This document shows positions 17,132 to 24,978 of a DNA stretch of 64,000 nucleotides, piece by piece. The notes beneath the pieces are model-generated. The model did not search any database. It had not been told where the DNA came from and worked only from the letters and a program-made list of their open reading frames with translations. The first letter of the stretch is position 1, and the number at the start of each line of letters is the position of its first letter. The position numbers and the translations under genes are program-made. Source of the DNA: Kitasatospora sp. GAS204B (GTDB lineage: Bacteria; Actinomycetota; Actinomycetes; Streptomycetales; Streptomycetaceae); the NCBI RefSeq assembly GCF_029892155.1, contig NZ_JARZAG010000029.1, positions 1 through 64,000 of the forward strand. The letters run 5' to 3'.

Positions 17132-17751
17132 GCCCGTACCGCCTTCCAATCGCAGGGGATGTGCTCGAACACGTCTCGACCATCGTCGTCGGCTACGGCC
17201 ACCGCCCGCGCGAGCTCGGGTGTGTCCATCAAGAACTGCGGATCGCGTGGCCGCACGGCGGCGCGCACCGGCAGGAACGAGCACGGCGGCGGTGGGATGC
17301 TCCGGCCGAACTTGTCGCACTCCCGGGCGCCCTGGGTGAACTTGCCGAACATCACGCCCACCGGCCCGTAGAGGTGTTTCAACGCCCAGTGCGGCCAGGA
17401 CAGCAGTTCACCGTGGTCGGTGTCCAGAGCGGCGCCGGTGATGACGATGTTCTCGCAGACGAACGCGCCGTGCGGTCGACTCATCAGCGGCCGGATCCAC
17501 TCGGCTGCCTGAACGGCGGCGTGGAACAACTCGGCTTCGACCTCGTACCGGTGGGCGCCGGGCGCGATCTCGTACACCGTCCAGCCGGTCAGCCCGCGCT
17601 GGGCGGACGGTGCGAGGAACGAGCAGTGCCCGAACAGTGCGGCGGTGTAGCCGGTGACGTCCACAGCGGTCGGACTCGGCGACCGGGACTCGACGAGGCG
17701 GAGCGCCCCGGCGGTTGGCCGGGACGCTCCGTCGGCGTGGATGGTGGCCAA
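17095..17751 (-). CDS. Conserved-looking protein of unknown function
   Basis: About 218 residues if translation begins at the TTG at 17751, which lies 4 bases after the stop of the upstream gene; an ATG at 17880 would overlap that gene by 125 bases and encodes a low-complexity Arg/Pro/Thr head, so it is disfavoured. The body is well-formed globular sequence with characteristic stretches TGYTAALFGHCSF, LTGWTVYEIAPGAHRYEVE, LLSWPHWALKHLYGPVGVMFGKF and RSIPPPPCSFLPVR. No signal peptide, membrane helix or recognised catalytic motif was found. Translational coupling to the kinase gene suggests a joint function. I do not recognise the family with confidence. Confidence 0.6.
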   Translation of the reverse strand: MATIHADGASRPTAGALRLVESRSPSPTAVDVTGYTAALFGHCSFLAPSAQRGLTGWTVYEIAPGAHRYEVEAELFHAAVQAAEWIRPLMSRPHGAFVCENIVITGAALDTDHGELLSWPHWALKHLYGPVGVMFGKFTQGARECDKFGRSIPPPPCSFLPVRAAVRPRDPQFLMDTPELARAVAVADDDGRDVFEHIPCDWKAVRAWATSLPVPPRR

Positions 17752-17755
17752 CAGG

Positions 17756-18172
17756 TCACCGGGCGGTCTTGGCCGGGGTGTTGCCGTCGCCGTCGCCGGG
17801 GGCCGGCGAGCAGTTCCATTCGGCGACCACGCGGCCGGTCTCCCGGTAGGCGGTGAGCGCAGCGGTGTCGACAGCGCCATTGCCGTCGGTGAACCAGATC
17901 GCCGGGAGCGGGCCGTACGCCTCCTCGTACGCGGTCACCCAAGCGACGAACCCACGCCCGGACGTCTCGGCGTGGACGATCTCGCGGCCGGCGTGCCTCT
18001 CGGTGAACGCGGTGTGCGCCTGGCTGTCCTCGGCGAGCTGGTGCCACACGGCGTCGATCGCCGCGCTGAACATCTCCGGCGCGCTCTGGCCGGTGTCGAA
18101 GCGGTGCGCGGTGATGGCGAAGAACTTCCCGAGCTCGACCAGCTCGACGCTGCGCGTGGTGGTGGTGCTCAT
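17756..18172 (-). CDS. Small protein of unknown function, first gene of kinase operon
   Basis: A 138-residue soluble protein starting at an ATG with an exceptionally good AGGAGGAG site. It is acidic and mixed alpha/beta in appearance (FAITAHRFDTGQSAPEMFSAAI, GFVAWVTAYEEAYGPLPAIWFTDGNG), with a short tail rich in Gly, Asp and Pro after WNCSP. No recognised domain. It leads the four-gene operon (this protein, a second unknown protein, kinase fold, GNAT) and is divergent from a glycosyltransferase gene. It could be a substrate or partner of the kinase; this is conjecture. Confidence 0.6.
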   Translation of the reverse strand: MSTTTTRSVELVELGKFFAITAHRFDTGQSAPEMFSAAIDAVWHQLAEDSQAHTAFTERHAGREIVHAETSGRGFVAWVTAYEEAYGPLPAIWFTDGNGAVDTAALTAYRETGRVVAEWNCSPAPGDGDGNTPAKTAR

Positions 18173-18302
18173 GTACTCCTCCTACAGGTTGGGGCCGCCG
18201 TCTGGCAGCTGCACTCAGTGAACGCTCAGTGACGCAACAGGAGTACCGTTGGACATCGGGAACCTTGTTCAAAGCGTTCAAGATCCATTGCAGGAGCGCA
18301 CC

Positions 18303-19202
18303 TTGACGGATTGTCGGACCGGGGATGACCAAGACCTCACGCTGGGCGTCGTGGTGTTGACGATGGGAGACCGCTCCGTAGAGTTGCGTGCTCTCCTGGA
18401 GTCGGTGGCGGCACAGGAGGGCGATCCTGCGAAGGTCGTGGTGCTGGGCCAGGGTGTGCAACTCCCCGAGCTGCCTTCGGGGGTCGACGCGGTGGAGCTG
18501 CCGGAGAACCTCGGGATCCCGGGCGGCCGCAACAAGGGCGTGGAGTGGCTTCGTGACCACCGCGGCGTGGATGTGGTGGTGGTTCTGGACGACGACGGCC
18601 TGCTGCCCCGAACCGACACGTTCCGCCTCGTGCGGGATGCGTTTGCCAACAACTCCCGGCTGGGGGTGGTGAGTTTCCGGATCGTGGACGAGGAGGGGCG
18701 GACCGCGCGCCGGCACGTACCCCGGCTGGGTGCCTCCGATCCGCTGCGTTCGTCCGAGGTCACCACCTTCCTGGGAGGCGCTCATGCCATCCGGATGAGC
18801 GTGATCGACCAAGTGGGCGCGTTTCCCGCGTCCTTCTTCTATGCGCATGAGGAGACGGACTTCGCGTGGCGCGCGCTGGACGCCGGGTGGGAGATCCACT
18901 ACCGGGCCGACCTGGTGCTCAGGCACCCGCGCACCGACCCGGCCCGCCATGCCACGTACTACCGGCTGACGGCCCGCAACCGGGTGTGGCTGGCCAAGAG
19001 GCACCTGCCGGCCGTCCTGGTGCCGGTGTACCTCGCGTCGTGGAGTGCCTACACCGTGGCCCGCAGGCCGCCGCTGGCCGGCCTCAAGGCATGGTGGGCC
19101 GGGTTCTTCGAGGGGGTACGGGTTTCGTGCCCGCCGCGCCGGCCGATGCGGTGGCGGACGGTGTGGCGGATGGCGCGCTTGGGGCGGCCTCCGGTGATCT
19201 GA
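18303..19202 (+). CDS. GT2-family glycosyltransferase
   Basis: A soluble glycosyltransferase of the GT-A fold (299 residues from the TTG at 18303). The N-terminus LTLGVVVLTMGDRSVELRALLES is the nucleotide-sugar-binding strand, LDDDG is the metal-binding DxD-type motif, and HEETDFAWRAL is the ED-type acceptor/catalytic region typical of rhamnosyl- and related transferases. Two starts both have AGGAG at ideal distance, TTG at 18249 and TTG at 18303; the second leaves more promoter space and a standard N-terminus. It is divergent from the kinase operon and is followed by a regulator gene on the same strand. Sugar and acceptor unknown. Confidence 0.82.
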   Translation: MTDCRTGDDQDLTLGVVVLTMGDRSVELRALLESVAAQEGDPAKVVVLGQGVQLPELPSGVDAVELPENLGIPGGRNKGVEWLRDHRGVDVVVVLDDDGLLPRTDTFRLVRDAFANNSRLGVVSFRIVDEEGRTARRHVPRLGASDPLRSSEVTTFLGGAHAIRMSVIDQVGAFPASFFYAHEETDFAWRALDAGWEIHYRADLVLRHPRTDPARHATYYRLTARNRVWLAKRHLPAVLVPVYLASWSAYTVARRPPLAGLKAWWAGFFEGVRVSCPPRRPMRWRTVWRMARLGRPPVI

Positions 19203-19262
19203 CGGCCGGTGATGGCGTGGTCGGCCCGGTCATTCGGTTCGAGATCCTCTCAGGAGGTTGAC

Positions 19263-20624
19263 TTGGCGGTCCGCAGGGAACCGAACGAGCGGCTGGCGGC
19301 TGTCATCGCGGAATCCGGGTGTACGTACGAGGCGCTGGCAAAGCAGGTCCGGACCGTCGCTGCTGAAGCGGGCGAGGCACTGCGCACCTCCCGGTCGGCT
19401 GTCTTCTTCTGGGTGAACGGCGGCACGCCGACCGGCAAGACGGCGACCTATCTCGCCGAGGCGCTGAGCAGAATGACGAAGCGGAAGGTGACGGTCACCG
19501 AGATCCGTCTGGGCTGCGACGGGATCGGGGAGGCGATGAGTGCCGATCCGCTGGCCGCTGCCGCAGACCTCGGGAGATTCGCAATGCAGCACCGCAGGGA
19601 CTTCCTCACCGCCGCGTTTGCGGCTGCCGCTGTCGGCCTTCCCCTCACCTACGACCATCAGGCCGCCGCCGCCACGCTGAGGGCGGCCGACAGCGGCGGC
19701 AGGATCGGTATGGAGGAGGTCTCCTGCATCCGGCGGTTCACCGAGATGTTCAGGAGCGCGGACGACCGGCTTGGGGGTGGATACGGCCTGACCGCAGTCA
19801 CCGTGTACTTCACGGATACCGTCGTTCAGTTACTCTCCGGCCGCTTCCCCTCCGAGCAGGTCCGCCGTGACGCCTACGGCGCGGCGGCCACCTTGGCGTG
19901 CCTGGTCGGATGGAAGCACCACGACCTCGGCCGCGAGGGCGCGGCTCAGCGGTTCTACCTCCTCGGCTACCAACTGGCATGCGAGTCCGACCCGGCCGGG
20001 CACGGGGCATGGATGATGCGAGCTTTGACACACCAGGCCCTTGACGTCGGACAGCCCGCGCACTGCGTGGAGTCGGCCGAAGCTGCACTGTCCCGGGCCC
20101 GGAAAAAGGTGGATCGGAACACGGAGGCACTGCTGCTGGTGACGGCCGCGCGGGCGTATGGCGCCTGCGGCGAGGGCACGAAGGCCGCCGCCGCGCTGGT
20201 GTCGGCCGAGGACGCCATGCTCGTCACCGACGACGCCGTCCCCTCGTACGCCGCCGCGTCCGGACCGGTCGCAGCCACGATCGCCTCCCACACGGCCAAG
20301 ACCCTGACCGAGTTGCGCGACCACAAGGCGGCGGAGCAGCACTACCGCCTGGCATTGAAGGATCGGACGCCGGAGACGTACCAGCGCGTGCACGGCCTGA
20401 CCATGGCGAACCTCGCGAAGTCGGTGGCTGCCCAGCGGCGCCACGACGAGGCCCTGGGGCTGTGGCACCGGTCCCTGGACTTCATGGGCGGTGTCGCCTC
20501 GGACCGCAACAGGAAGGAAATCACCACCATGCGGTCGGTGTTGGTGGGCTACCGGAAGCGCGGAATCGCCGGCGCCGCAGAACTCGACCAGCGGGCGGCG
20601 GACGTGCTCCGAGCCATGGCGTAG
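19263..20624 (+). CDS. Helix-turn-helix / TPR-like regulatory protein
   Basis: A 453-residue protein from a TTG directly behind AGGAGG; a GTG 18 codons upstream has no such site. The N-terminal about 75 residues (NERLAAVIAESGCTYEALAKQVRTVAAEAG, then SRSAVFFWVNGGTP) look like a helix-turn-helix of the XRE type. A short hydrophobic patch FLTAAFAAAAVGLPL follows at about 118-132. The rest is alpha-helical with TPR-like pairs (ALLLVTAARAYGACGEGTKAAAAL, TLTELRDHKAAEQHYRLAL, RHDEALGLWHRSLDF). Such proteins are common next to small actinobacterial operons and are thought to regulate them. The ligand is unknown. Confidence 0.7.
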   Translation: MAVRREPNERLAAVIAESGCTYEALAKQVRTVAAEAGEALRTSRSAVFFWVNGGTPTGKTATYLAEALSRMTKRKVTVTEIRLGCDGIGEAMSADPLAAAADLGRFAMQHRRDFLTAAFAAAAVGLPLTYDHQAAAATLRAADSGGRIGMEEVSCIRRFTEMFRSADDRLGGGYGLTAVTVYFTDTVVQLLSGRFPSEQVRRDAYGAAATLACLVGWKHHDLGREGAAQRFYLLGYQLACESDPAGHGAWMMRALTHQALDVGQPAHCVESAEAALSRARKKVDRNTEALLLVTAARAYGACGEGTKAAAALVSAEDAMLVTDDAVPSYAAASGPVAATIASHTAKTLTELRDHKAAEQHYRLALKDRTPETYQRVHGLTMANLAKSVAAQRRHDEALGLWHRSLDFMGGVASDRNRKEITTMRSVLVGYRKRGIAGAAELDQRAADVLRAMA

Positions 20625-20924
20625 AACGCGGAACTGCCACAACGACGACTACGTCCCGCCGGCGAGGGCACGGCCGCGCGAGCACGCCGAACCCTGACCA
20701 CCCAACAGAATCCATCACCAGCAAACAAAGTTCCGCACGAGCACTGTCGCCATGTCGCATGTGCCATTACAGTCGCACACGGGGCAGCGACAACGCCCCA
20801 GTCAGGACCCCCACCTGACCCGGAGACGGCGAAACCGGCAGCGGAACCACGTGTGCGTTTCTGTCGACCCCGTCCGGGACATCCTGGCTCCCCCACCCCC
20901 GACGCGCCCCTCGGAGCAGCATCC
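20625..20924. other. Intergenic region upstream of the GH27 gene
   Basis: A 300-base gap between two plus-strand genes. It should carry the GH27 promoter, but no clear -35/-10 pair, operator palindrome or terminator was found by eye. The base composition dips locally around 20690-20780 compared with the flanking genes. Confidence 0.3.
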
Positions 20925-23036
20925 ATGCGTGCGACACGCAGCAGATCCACCCGCCTGCCCAGCCTCCTGCTGACCCTCACCCTGGCTACCCCCGGACTGG
21001 GGGCCCTGGCGGTCACAACAGCTCCCCCGGCCGCCGCGCTGGGCAACGGCAACGCCCTGACCCCGCCCATGGGCTGGAACTCCTGGAACTCGCTCGGCCC
21101 CAGCGTGAACGAGCAACAGGTGAAGCAGACCATCGACTTCATGTCGTCCAACGGCCTGGTGCCGGCCGGCTACAACACCGTCACCATCGACGACGGCTGG
21201 TCGCTGCGCCACCGTGACGGCCAGAGCACGGACTTCGTGAAGAACGCCGACAACGGCATGCAGCTGTACGACAACAACGGCAACCCGGTCTCCGGCACCG
21301 ACGGCACCGGCAACGACCCCACCAGCGGGCACCTGGTCCCGGACCCGAGCAGCTTTCCCAGCCAGACCGTCAACGGCCAGACGATGAACGGGATCCAGTA
21401 CCTGGCCTGGTACGCCCACAGCAAGGGCATGAAGTTCGGGCTGTACGGCACCGACACCTACACCACCTGCCAGGGGCATCCCGGGAGCCTGGGCCACGAG
21501 AGCACCGACGCCGGCGACTTCGTCTCCTGGGGCGTCGACTTCGTGAAGTACGACGACTGCCCGTACGGCCCGACGATCGTCGGCCCCGACGGCTACAGCT
21601 ACTACCCGCAGGGCGAGGGCAAGGAGCTCACCGAGTCCATCTACGCCCGGACCCAGACCTTCCAGCGCGCCCTCGATGCGGCGACCGCCGCTGCCGGCCG
21701 GCCGAAGGTCACCCTCAGCCTGTCCGCGCAGCCCGCGCACACCGGAATCCCGTACCTGCTGAACGCCAACGACCCGGCCCGCACCGACCCGTTGATCGTG
21801 GCCGCCGGAGTCCAGCCGCACCAGGCCGCCGGCTACTACCCCACCGGCGTGTGGTGCGGGCAGGTCGCCAACATGTGCCGGATCGGCGGCGACCGGGACA
21901 GCGAGCTGGACGGCGTGCTCTACAACGGCCAGTTGCAGACCGCCCTGAAGTACCCGGGCAACGTGCACCCCGGCAGCTGGAACGACATGGACATGATGTT
22001 CGCCGGCTGGCAGGACCCGTACGGCGTCTGGGGCGTCACCGACACCTACAAGGGCAACAAGCCGTTCACCGACGACGAGTCGCGCACCGAGCTGTCCGTC
22101 CTGTCGATGATGGCCGCCCCGCTGATCTCCGGCGCCGACCTGCGCACCGCCGCCGACTCGCAGCACACCGCGAGCGGCTACACCTGGTCCACCGGGATCA
22201 ACTCCTCCGCCCTGGGGCTGCTGAAGAACCCCGACATGATCGCCATCGACCAGGACAGCCTCGCCAAGCCCGCCACCCTGGTCGGCAACCCGCCCGCCTC
22301 CTCGACGGCCCCGGTGATCCTCGAACGCCGGCTCGCCAACGGTGACCTGGCCGTCGCGCTGATCAACCAGGACCCGAACAACTGGGCCATGCCCAGCGCC
22401 AGTTTCGCCGCCCTCGGCCTGACCGGCGCCAGCTACTCCTACCGGGACCTGTGGACCGGCGCGACCGGCACCCTCACCGGCACCGTCGGCGGCAGCTGGA
22501 TCCCCGCGCACGGCGTCACGCTCCTGCGCATCGCCGGCGGAGCCGTCGGCATGAGCGGCGGCGGCACCGGGACCGGTGGCGGCCAGACGGGCATCGTCGG
22601 CGACGGCAAGTACCACGCGATCAGCGCGGGCGGCACCGCCGGCCAGGCACTCGAAGTCCAGGGCGGCTGCAACGCCAACGTCGGCGGCAACTCCGACATC
22701 AACGCCTACCAGAGCGGCAACGCCGCCCAGCAGTGGCTGTTCACGCCCAACGCGGACGGCACCGTGACGATCACCGACAACTGCTACACCTCCGCCCAGA
22801 ACCACACGGTGCTCGCGGCCGGCGGCGGAGTCGGCACCGCCTACCTGCTCAACCCCTCGGCCAACAACCCCTGGCAGAAGTGGAAGGTCACCCAGAACAG
22901 CGCCGGCGCGCTGACCATCACCAACGTCGGCAACGGCCTGACCCTGGACGTCGCCGGCAGCACCGCCGGCTCGACCGGGATGACCAACCCGGCCAACACG
23001 GGTGCAGCTGGACAGAGTTGGACCGTCCTGTCCTGA
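20925..23036 (+). CDS. Secreted GH27 glycosidase (alpha-galactosidase type) with C-terminal ricin-like module
   Basis: A 703-residue exported enzyme. The ATG at 20925 opens a signal peptide ending near PPAAALG. The catalytic barrel begins at LTPPMGWNSWN, and the nucleophile is D210 in KYDDC; the region CRIGGDRDSELDG carries the second catalytic acid candidate, and WNDMDMMFAG is the conserved late-barrel motif. GH27 enzymes are retaining alpha-galactosidases, alpha-N-acetylgalactosaminidases or beta-L-arabinopyranosidases. The last about 140 residues form a trefoil-like carbohydrate-binding module (QQWLF, WQKWKV, QSWTVLS). It removes side-chain sugars from plant polysaccharides outside the cell. 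An unusually long terminator follows. Confidence 0.88.
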   Translation: MRATRSRSTRLPSLLLTLTLATPGLGALAVTTAPPAAALGNGNALTPPMGWNSWNSLGPSVNEQQVKQTIDFMSSNGLVPAGYNTVTIDDGWSLRHRDGQSTDFVKNADNGMQLYDNNGNPVSGTDGTGNDPTSGHLVPDPSSFPSQTVNGQTMNGIQYLAWYAHSKGMKFGLYGTDTYTTCQGHPGSLGHESTDAGDFVSWGVDFVKYDDCPYGPTIVGPDGYSYYPQGEGKELTESIYARTQTFQRALDAATAAAGRPKVTLSLSAQPAHTGIPYLLNANDPARTDPLIVAAGVQPHQAAGYYPTGVWCGQVANMCRIGGDRDSELDGVLYNGQLQTALKYPGNVHPGSWNDMDMMFAGWQDPYGVWGVTDTYKGNKPFTDDESRTELSVLSMMAAPLISGADLRTAADSQHTASGYTWSTGINSSALGLLKNPDMIAIDQDSLAKPATLVGNPPASSTAPVILERRLANGDLAVALINQDPNNWAMPSASFAALGLTGASYSYRDLWTGATGTLTGTVGGSWIPAHGVTLLRIAGGAVGMSGGGTGTGGGQTGIVGDGKYHAISAGGTAGQALEVQGGCNANVGGNSDINAYQSGNAAQQWLFTPNADGTVTITDNCYTSAQNHTVLAAGGGVGTAYLLNPSANNPWQKWKVTQNSAGALTITNVGNGLTLDVAGSTAGSTGMTNPANTGAAGQSWTVLS

Positions 23037-23050
23037 CAAGCCGACCCGCT

Positions 23051-23102
23051 GATGCTCCGCCGGACGGTCCCGTGAGGCGACGGGACCGTCCGGCGGAGCA
23101 TC
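23051..23102. terminator. Bidirectional terminator with 23-base arms
   Basis: Perfect arms of 23 bases (23051-23073 and 23080-23102) with a 6-base loop lie between the convergent GH27 and serine-hydrolase genes. It is the longest perfect hairpin noticed in the window and the stem is nearly all G/C. Confidence 0.9.
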
Positions 23103-23108
23103 CCGTGG

Positions 23109-24011
23109 TCACCGCGCCCGCAACAGGTCGTGCAGGGCTCGGGCCACCCTCGCCATGACCGCCTCGGCCATCGGCTGGGCGGCTGCGGGCACGGAGGATT
23201 CGGTCAGGGCGGCGATGGCGTACCGCGAGCCGTCCTCATGTTCGACCACCCCGATCTCGTGGCGCAGGTTGAGCAGGGTGCCGGTCTTGGAGGACCAGCG
23301 TGAGGCGTCGGAGCTGAAGTCGGGGGCGAGCCGGTGCCGGATGACGTTCTGGCCCATGAGCGCTCGCACCTGTTCGGCGACGGCCGGCGGGATGCGGGTG
23401 GGCAGCCACAGCGCCTGGAGCAGGTCGACGCAGGCTCGGGCGGTCCCGGAGTTCGCCTGGCTGACGTCCAGTTGGGGGATCGGATGCCCGTGCCCCGCCG
23501 TGCGGGAACCGATCGCCAGCGACTGGGCGAGGTGGACCTCTCGCGGCTCGAACCGTTCCGCCGGAGTGCGGGTGAGCTCTCGCATCGGGTGGCGAACGGT
23601 GATACCCGTGAGGCCGGCGTTCGCCAGCGCGTCGTTGACCTCGGCGGGTGGGACCAGGTGGAAGAGGGCGTCCGCTGCGGCGTTGTCGCTGAACGCGGTG
23701 CTGAGGTAGAGCAAGTCCTCGACCGCGATCCGGGCGGGGTGGCGGAACCTGCTCAGTCCCACCGGGCCGGCCGCCGTGCTGCGCTCCGGTAGCACGTCGA
23801 TCATGGTGGCCGCGTCGATCCGGCCGTCCTGGATGCGTTCCAGCACGGCGGCCGCGAGCGGGATCTTGACCAGCGACGCAAGGGGCAGCTCGACGTCCGG
23901 GTCGATGCCGACCTCCTCACCGGTGGCCAGGTCCCGCACCAGGAACGAGCCGGACAGCCCGCCGTCCGCGAGCACGGCTCGAAGCGCCCGGATGGCCCGC
24001 TGGGAGTTCAT
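23109..24011 (-). CDS. blaB: BlaB-like penicillin-recognising serine hydrolase
   Basis: A 300-residue protein with the active-site boxes of penicillin-recognising enzymes: SLVK (S46-K49), SDN (108-110) and KTG (242-244). It has no signal peptide, so it should stay in the cytoplasm, and it lacks the ExxLN deacylation motif of class A beta-lactamases. Its ATG overlaps the stop of the LysR gene (ATGA), so the two are co-translated. In Streptomyces cacaoi the gene downstream of the LysR activator blaA is blaB, a protein of exactly this type needed for beta-lactamase induction. The role of sensor or effector here is transferred from that precedent; an unrelated cytoplasmic esterase is the alternative. 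Confidence 0.75.
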   Translation of the reverse strand: MNSQRAIRALRAVLADGGLSGSFLVRDLATGEEVGIDPDVELPLASLVKIPLAAAVLERIQDGRIDAATMIDVLPERSTAAGPVGLSRFRHPARIAVEDLLYLSTAFSDNAAADALFHLVPPAEVNDALANAGLTGITVRHPMRELTRTPAERFEPREVHLAQSLAIGSRTAGHGHPIPQLDVSQANSGTARACVDLLQALWLPTRIPPAVAEQVRALMGQNVIRHRLAPDFSSDASRWSSKTGTLLNLRHEIGVVEHEDGSRYAIAALTESSVPAAAQPMAEAVMARVARALHDLLRAR

Positions 24012-24895
24012 GCCCGCTCCCGCACGTCGGTCGGTACGCCCAGGCAGCGCGCGATCGGTTCCCGGAGCCCGTCGCTGACGCGTCGTGCGTCGACACCGCT
24101 GCGGGCGCGCAGCTGGTACCCGCGGGCGACGGATGTTCCGGCCAGTGCGCGCCAGGACAGTCCCAACTCGTCGGCCTGGCTGGGCGCGCAGAGCAGCAGG
24201 TCGCCGTTGCGCAGGGCGTGGGCGACGGCCGCGGTCAGTGAGGCCGCGACCGCGATCTGCGCGGGCAGCAGGGCGGCGCGGTGTCCGAGCTGCTGCAACT
24301 GGTCCCGGATGTGCGGCAGATCGTCCTCCGGCTGGATCCAGATCCGCCGGAACGTGCGCTCCACTCGTCCGGGCCGAAGCGTCTCGAGGTGCAGCGGTCG
24401 CGCATCGGCGCCGACCGTGTCGGCCACTCCGAGCGGAACGGCCCAGGTGGCCTCGGGGGTGGGGACGGCGACGAGCACCAGGCCCACCTCTCGGGTGTTG
24501 AGGAGGTCGACCCGCCCGGCCGGGCCCGCGGTGCGAAAACGGAGGACCATGCCCAGCTCACGGGCCGCCGCGTCGAGCGCGGCCAACTGCCTGACCGGGC
24601 AGATGTCGGGGACCGCGAATTCCAGCGGCTCGAGTCGCGCCTGCTCGGCATCGCACTCCAACGCGTCCGCGAGCTCGGCCAGCCTCTTCGCCGACGGGAG
24701 CAACTGCCGCCCGAAGGCCGTCAGCACGGCACGACGGCCGGACCGGTCGAACAGCAGGCCACCGAGGTGCTTCTCCAGGGCGGCGATCCGCCGGCTCGCG
24801 ACCGGCTGCGGCACGCCAGCCGCCGCGGCGCCCAGGGTGAAGCTCCCTCGCTCACCCACCTGCACGAACACGCGGCACGCCCCCACCAGATCCAC
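24008..24895 (-). CDS. blaA: LysR-type activator of beta-lactamase, BlaA-like
   Basis: A 295-residue LysR-type regulator starting at GTG. The N-terminal helix-turn-helix reads FTLGAAAAGVPQPVASRRIAALEKHLGGLLFDRSG, followed by the periplasmic-binding-protein-like effector domain. It is divergent from a class A beta-lactamase gene, with a T-N11-A dyad in the 83-base gap, and is coupled to the BlaB-like gene. That is the layout of the S. cacaoi blaL-blaA-blaB locus, where BlaA activates blaL in the presence of beta-lactams. Family assignment is firm; orthology rests on synteny. Confidence 0.82.
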   Translation of the reverse strand: MDLVGACRVFVQVGERGSFTLGAAAAGVPQPVASRRIAALEKHLGGLLFDRSGRRAVLTAFGRQLLPSAKRLAELADALECDAEQARLEPLEFAVPDICPVRQLAALDAAARELGMVLRFRTAGPAGRVDLLNTREVGLVLVAVPTPEATWAVPLGVADTVGADARPLHLETLRPGRVERTFRRIWIQPEDDLPHIRDQLQQLGHRAALLPAQIAVAASLTAAVAHALRNGDLLLCAPSQADELGLSWRALAGTSVARGYQLRARSGVDARRVSDGLREPIARCLGVPTDVRERA

Positions 24896-24906
24896 AGCCG
24901 CATCGT

Positions 24907-24921
24907 ATGCACAAATCGCAT
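24907..24921. promoter_or_regulatory. LysR-type T-N11-A box between blaA and bla
   Basis: ATGC-N7-GCAT forms a perfect dyad that contains the T-N11-A signature of LysR binding sites (T at 24908, A at 24920). It overlaps a second palindrome TCGCATGCGA (24916-24925). It is in the short gap between the divergent regulator and beta-lactamase genes, where an AmpR-like activator would bind. Confidence 0.6.
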
Positions 24922-24978
24922 GCGAAACGCCAGTTCTGTCTTTGCCCGCATGAGACGTCCGGCGGCAGGCTGTCGAGC

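Noticed and set aside
20802..23039. Minus-strand open frame of over 700 codons opposite the GH27 gene
   Set aside because: The plus strand encodes an unmistakable GH27 enzyme with signal peptide and catalytic motifs; the antisense product is repetitive Val/Gly/Arg sequence.
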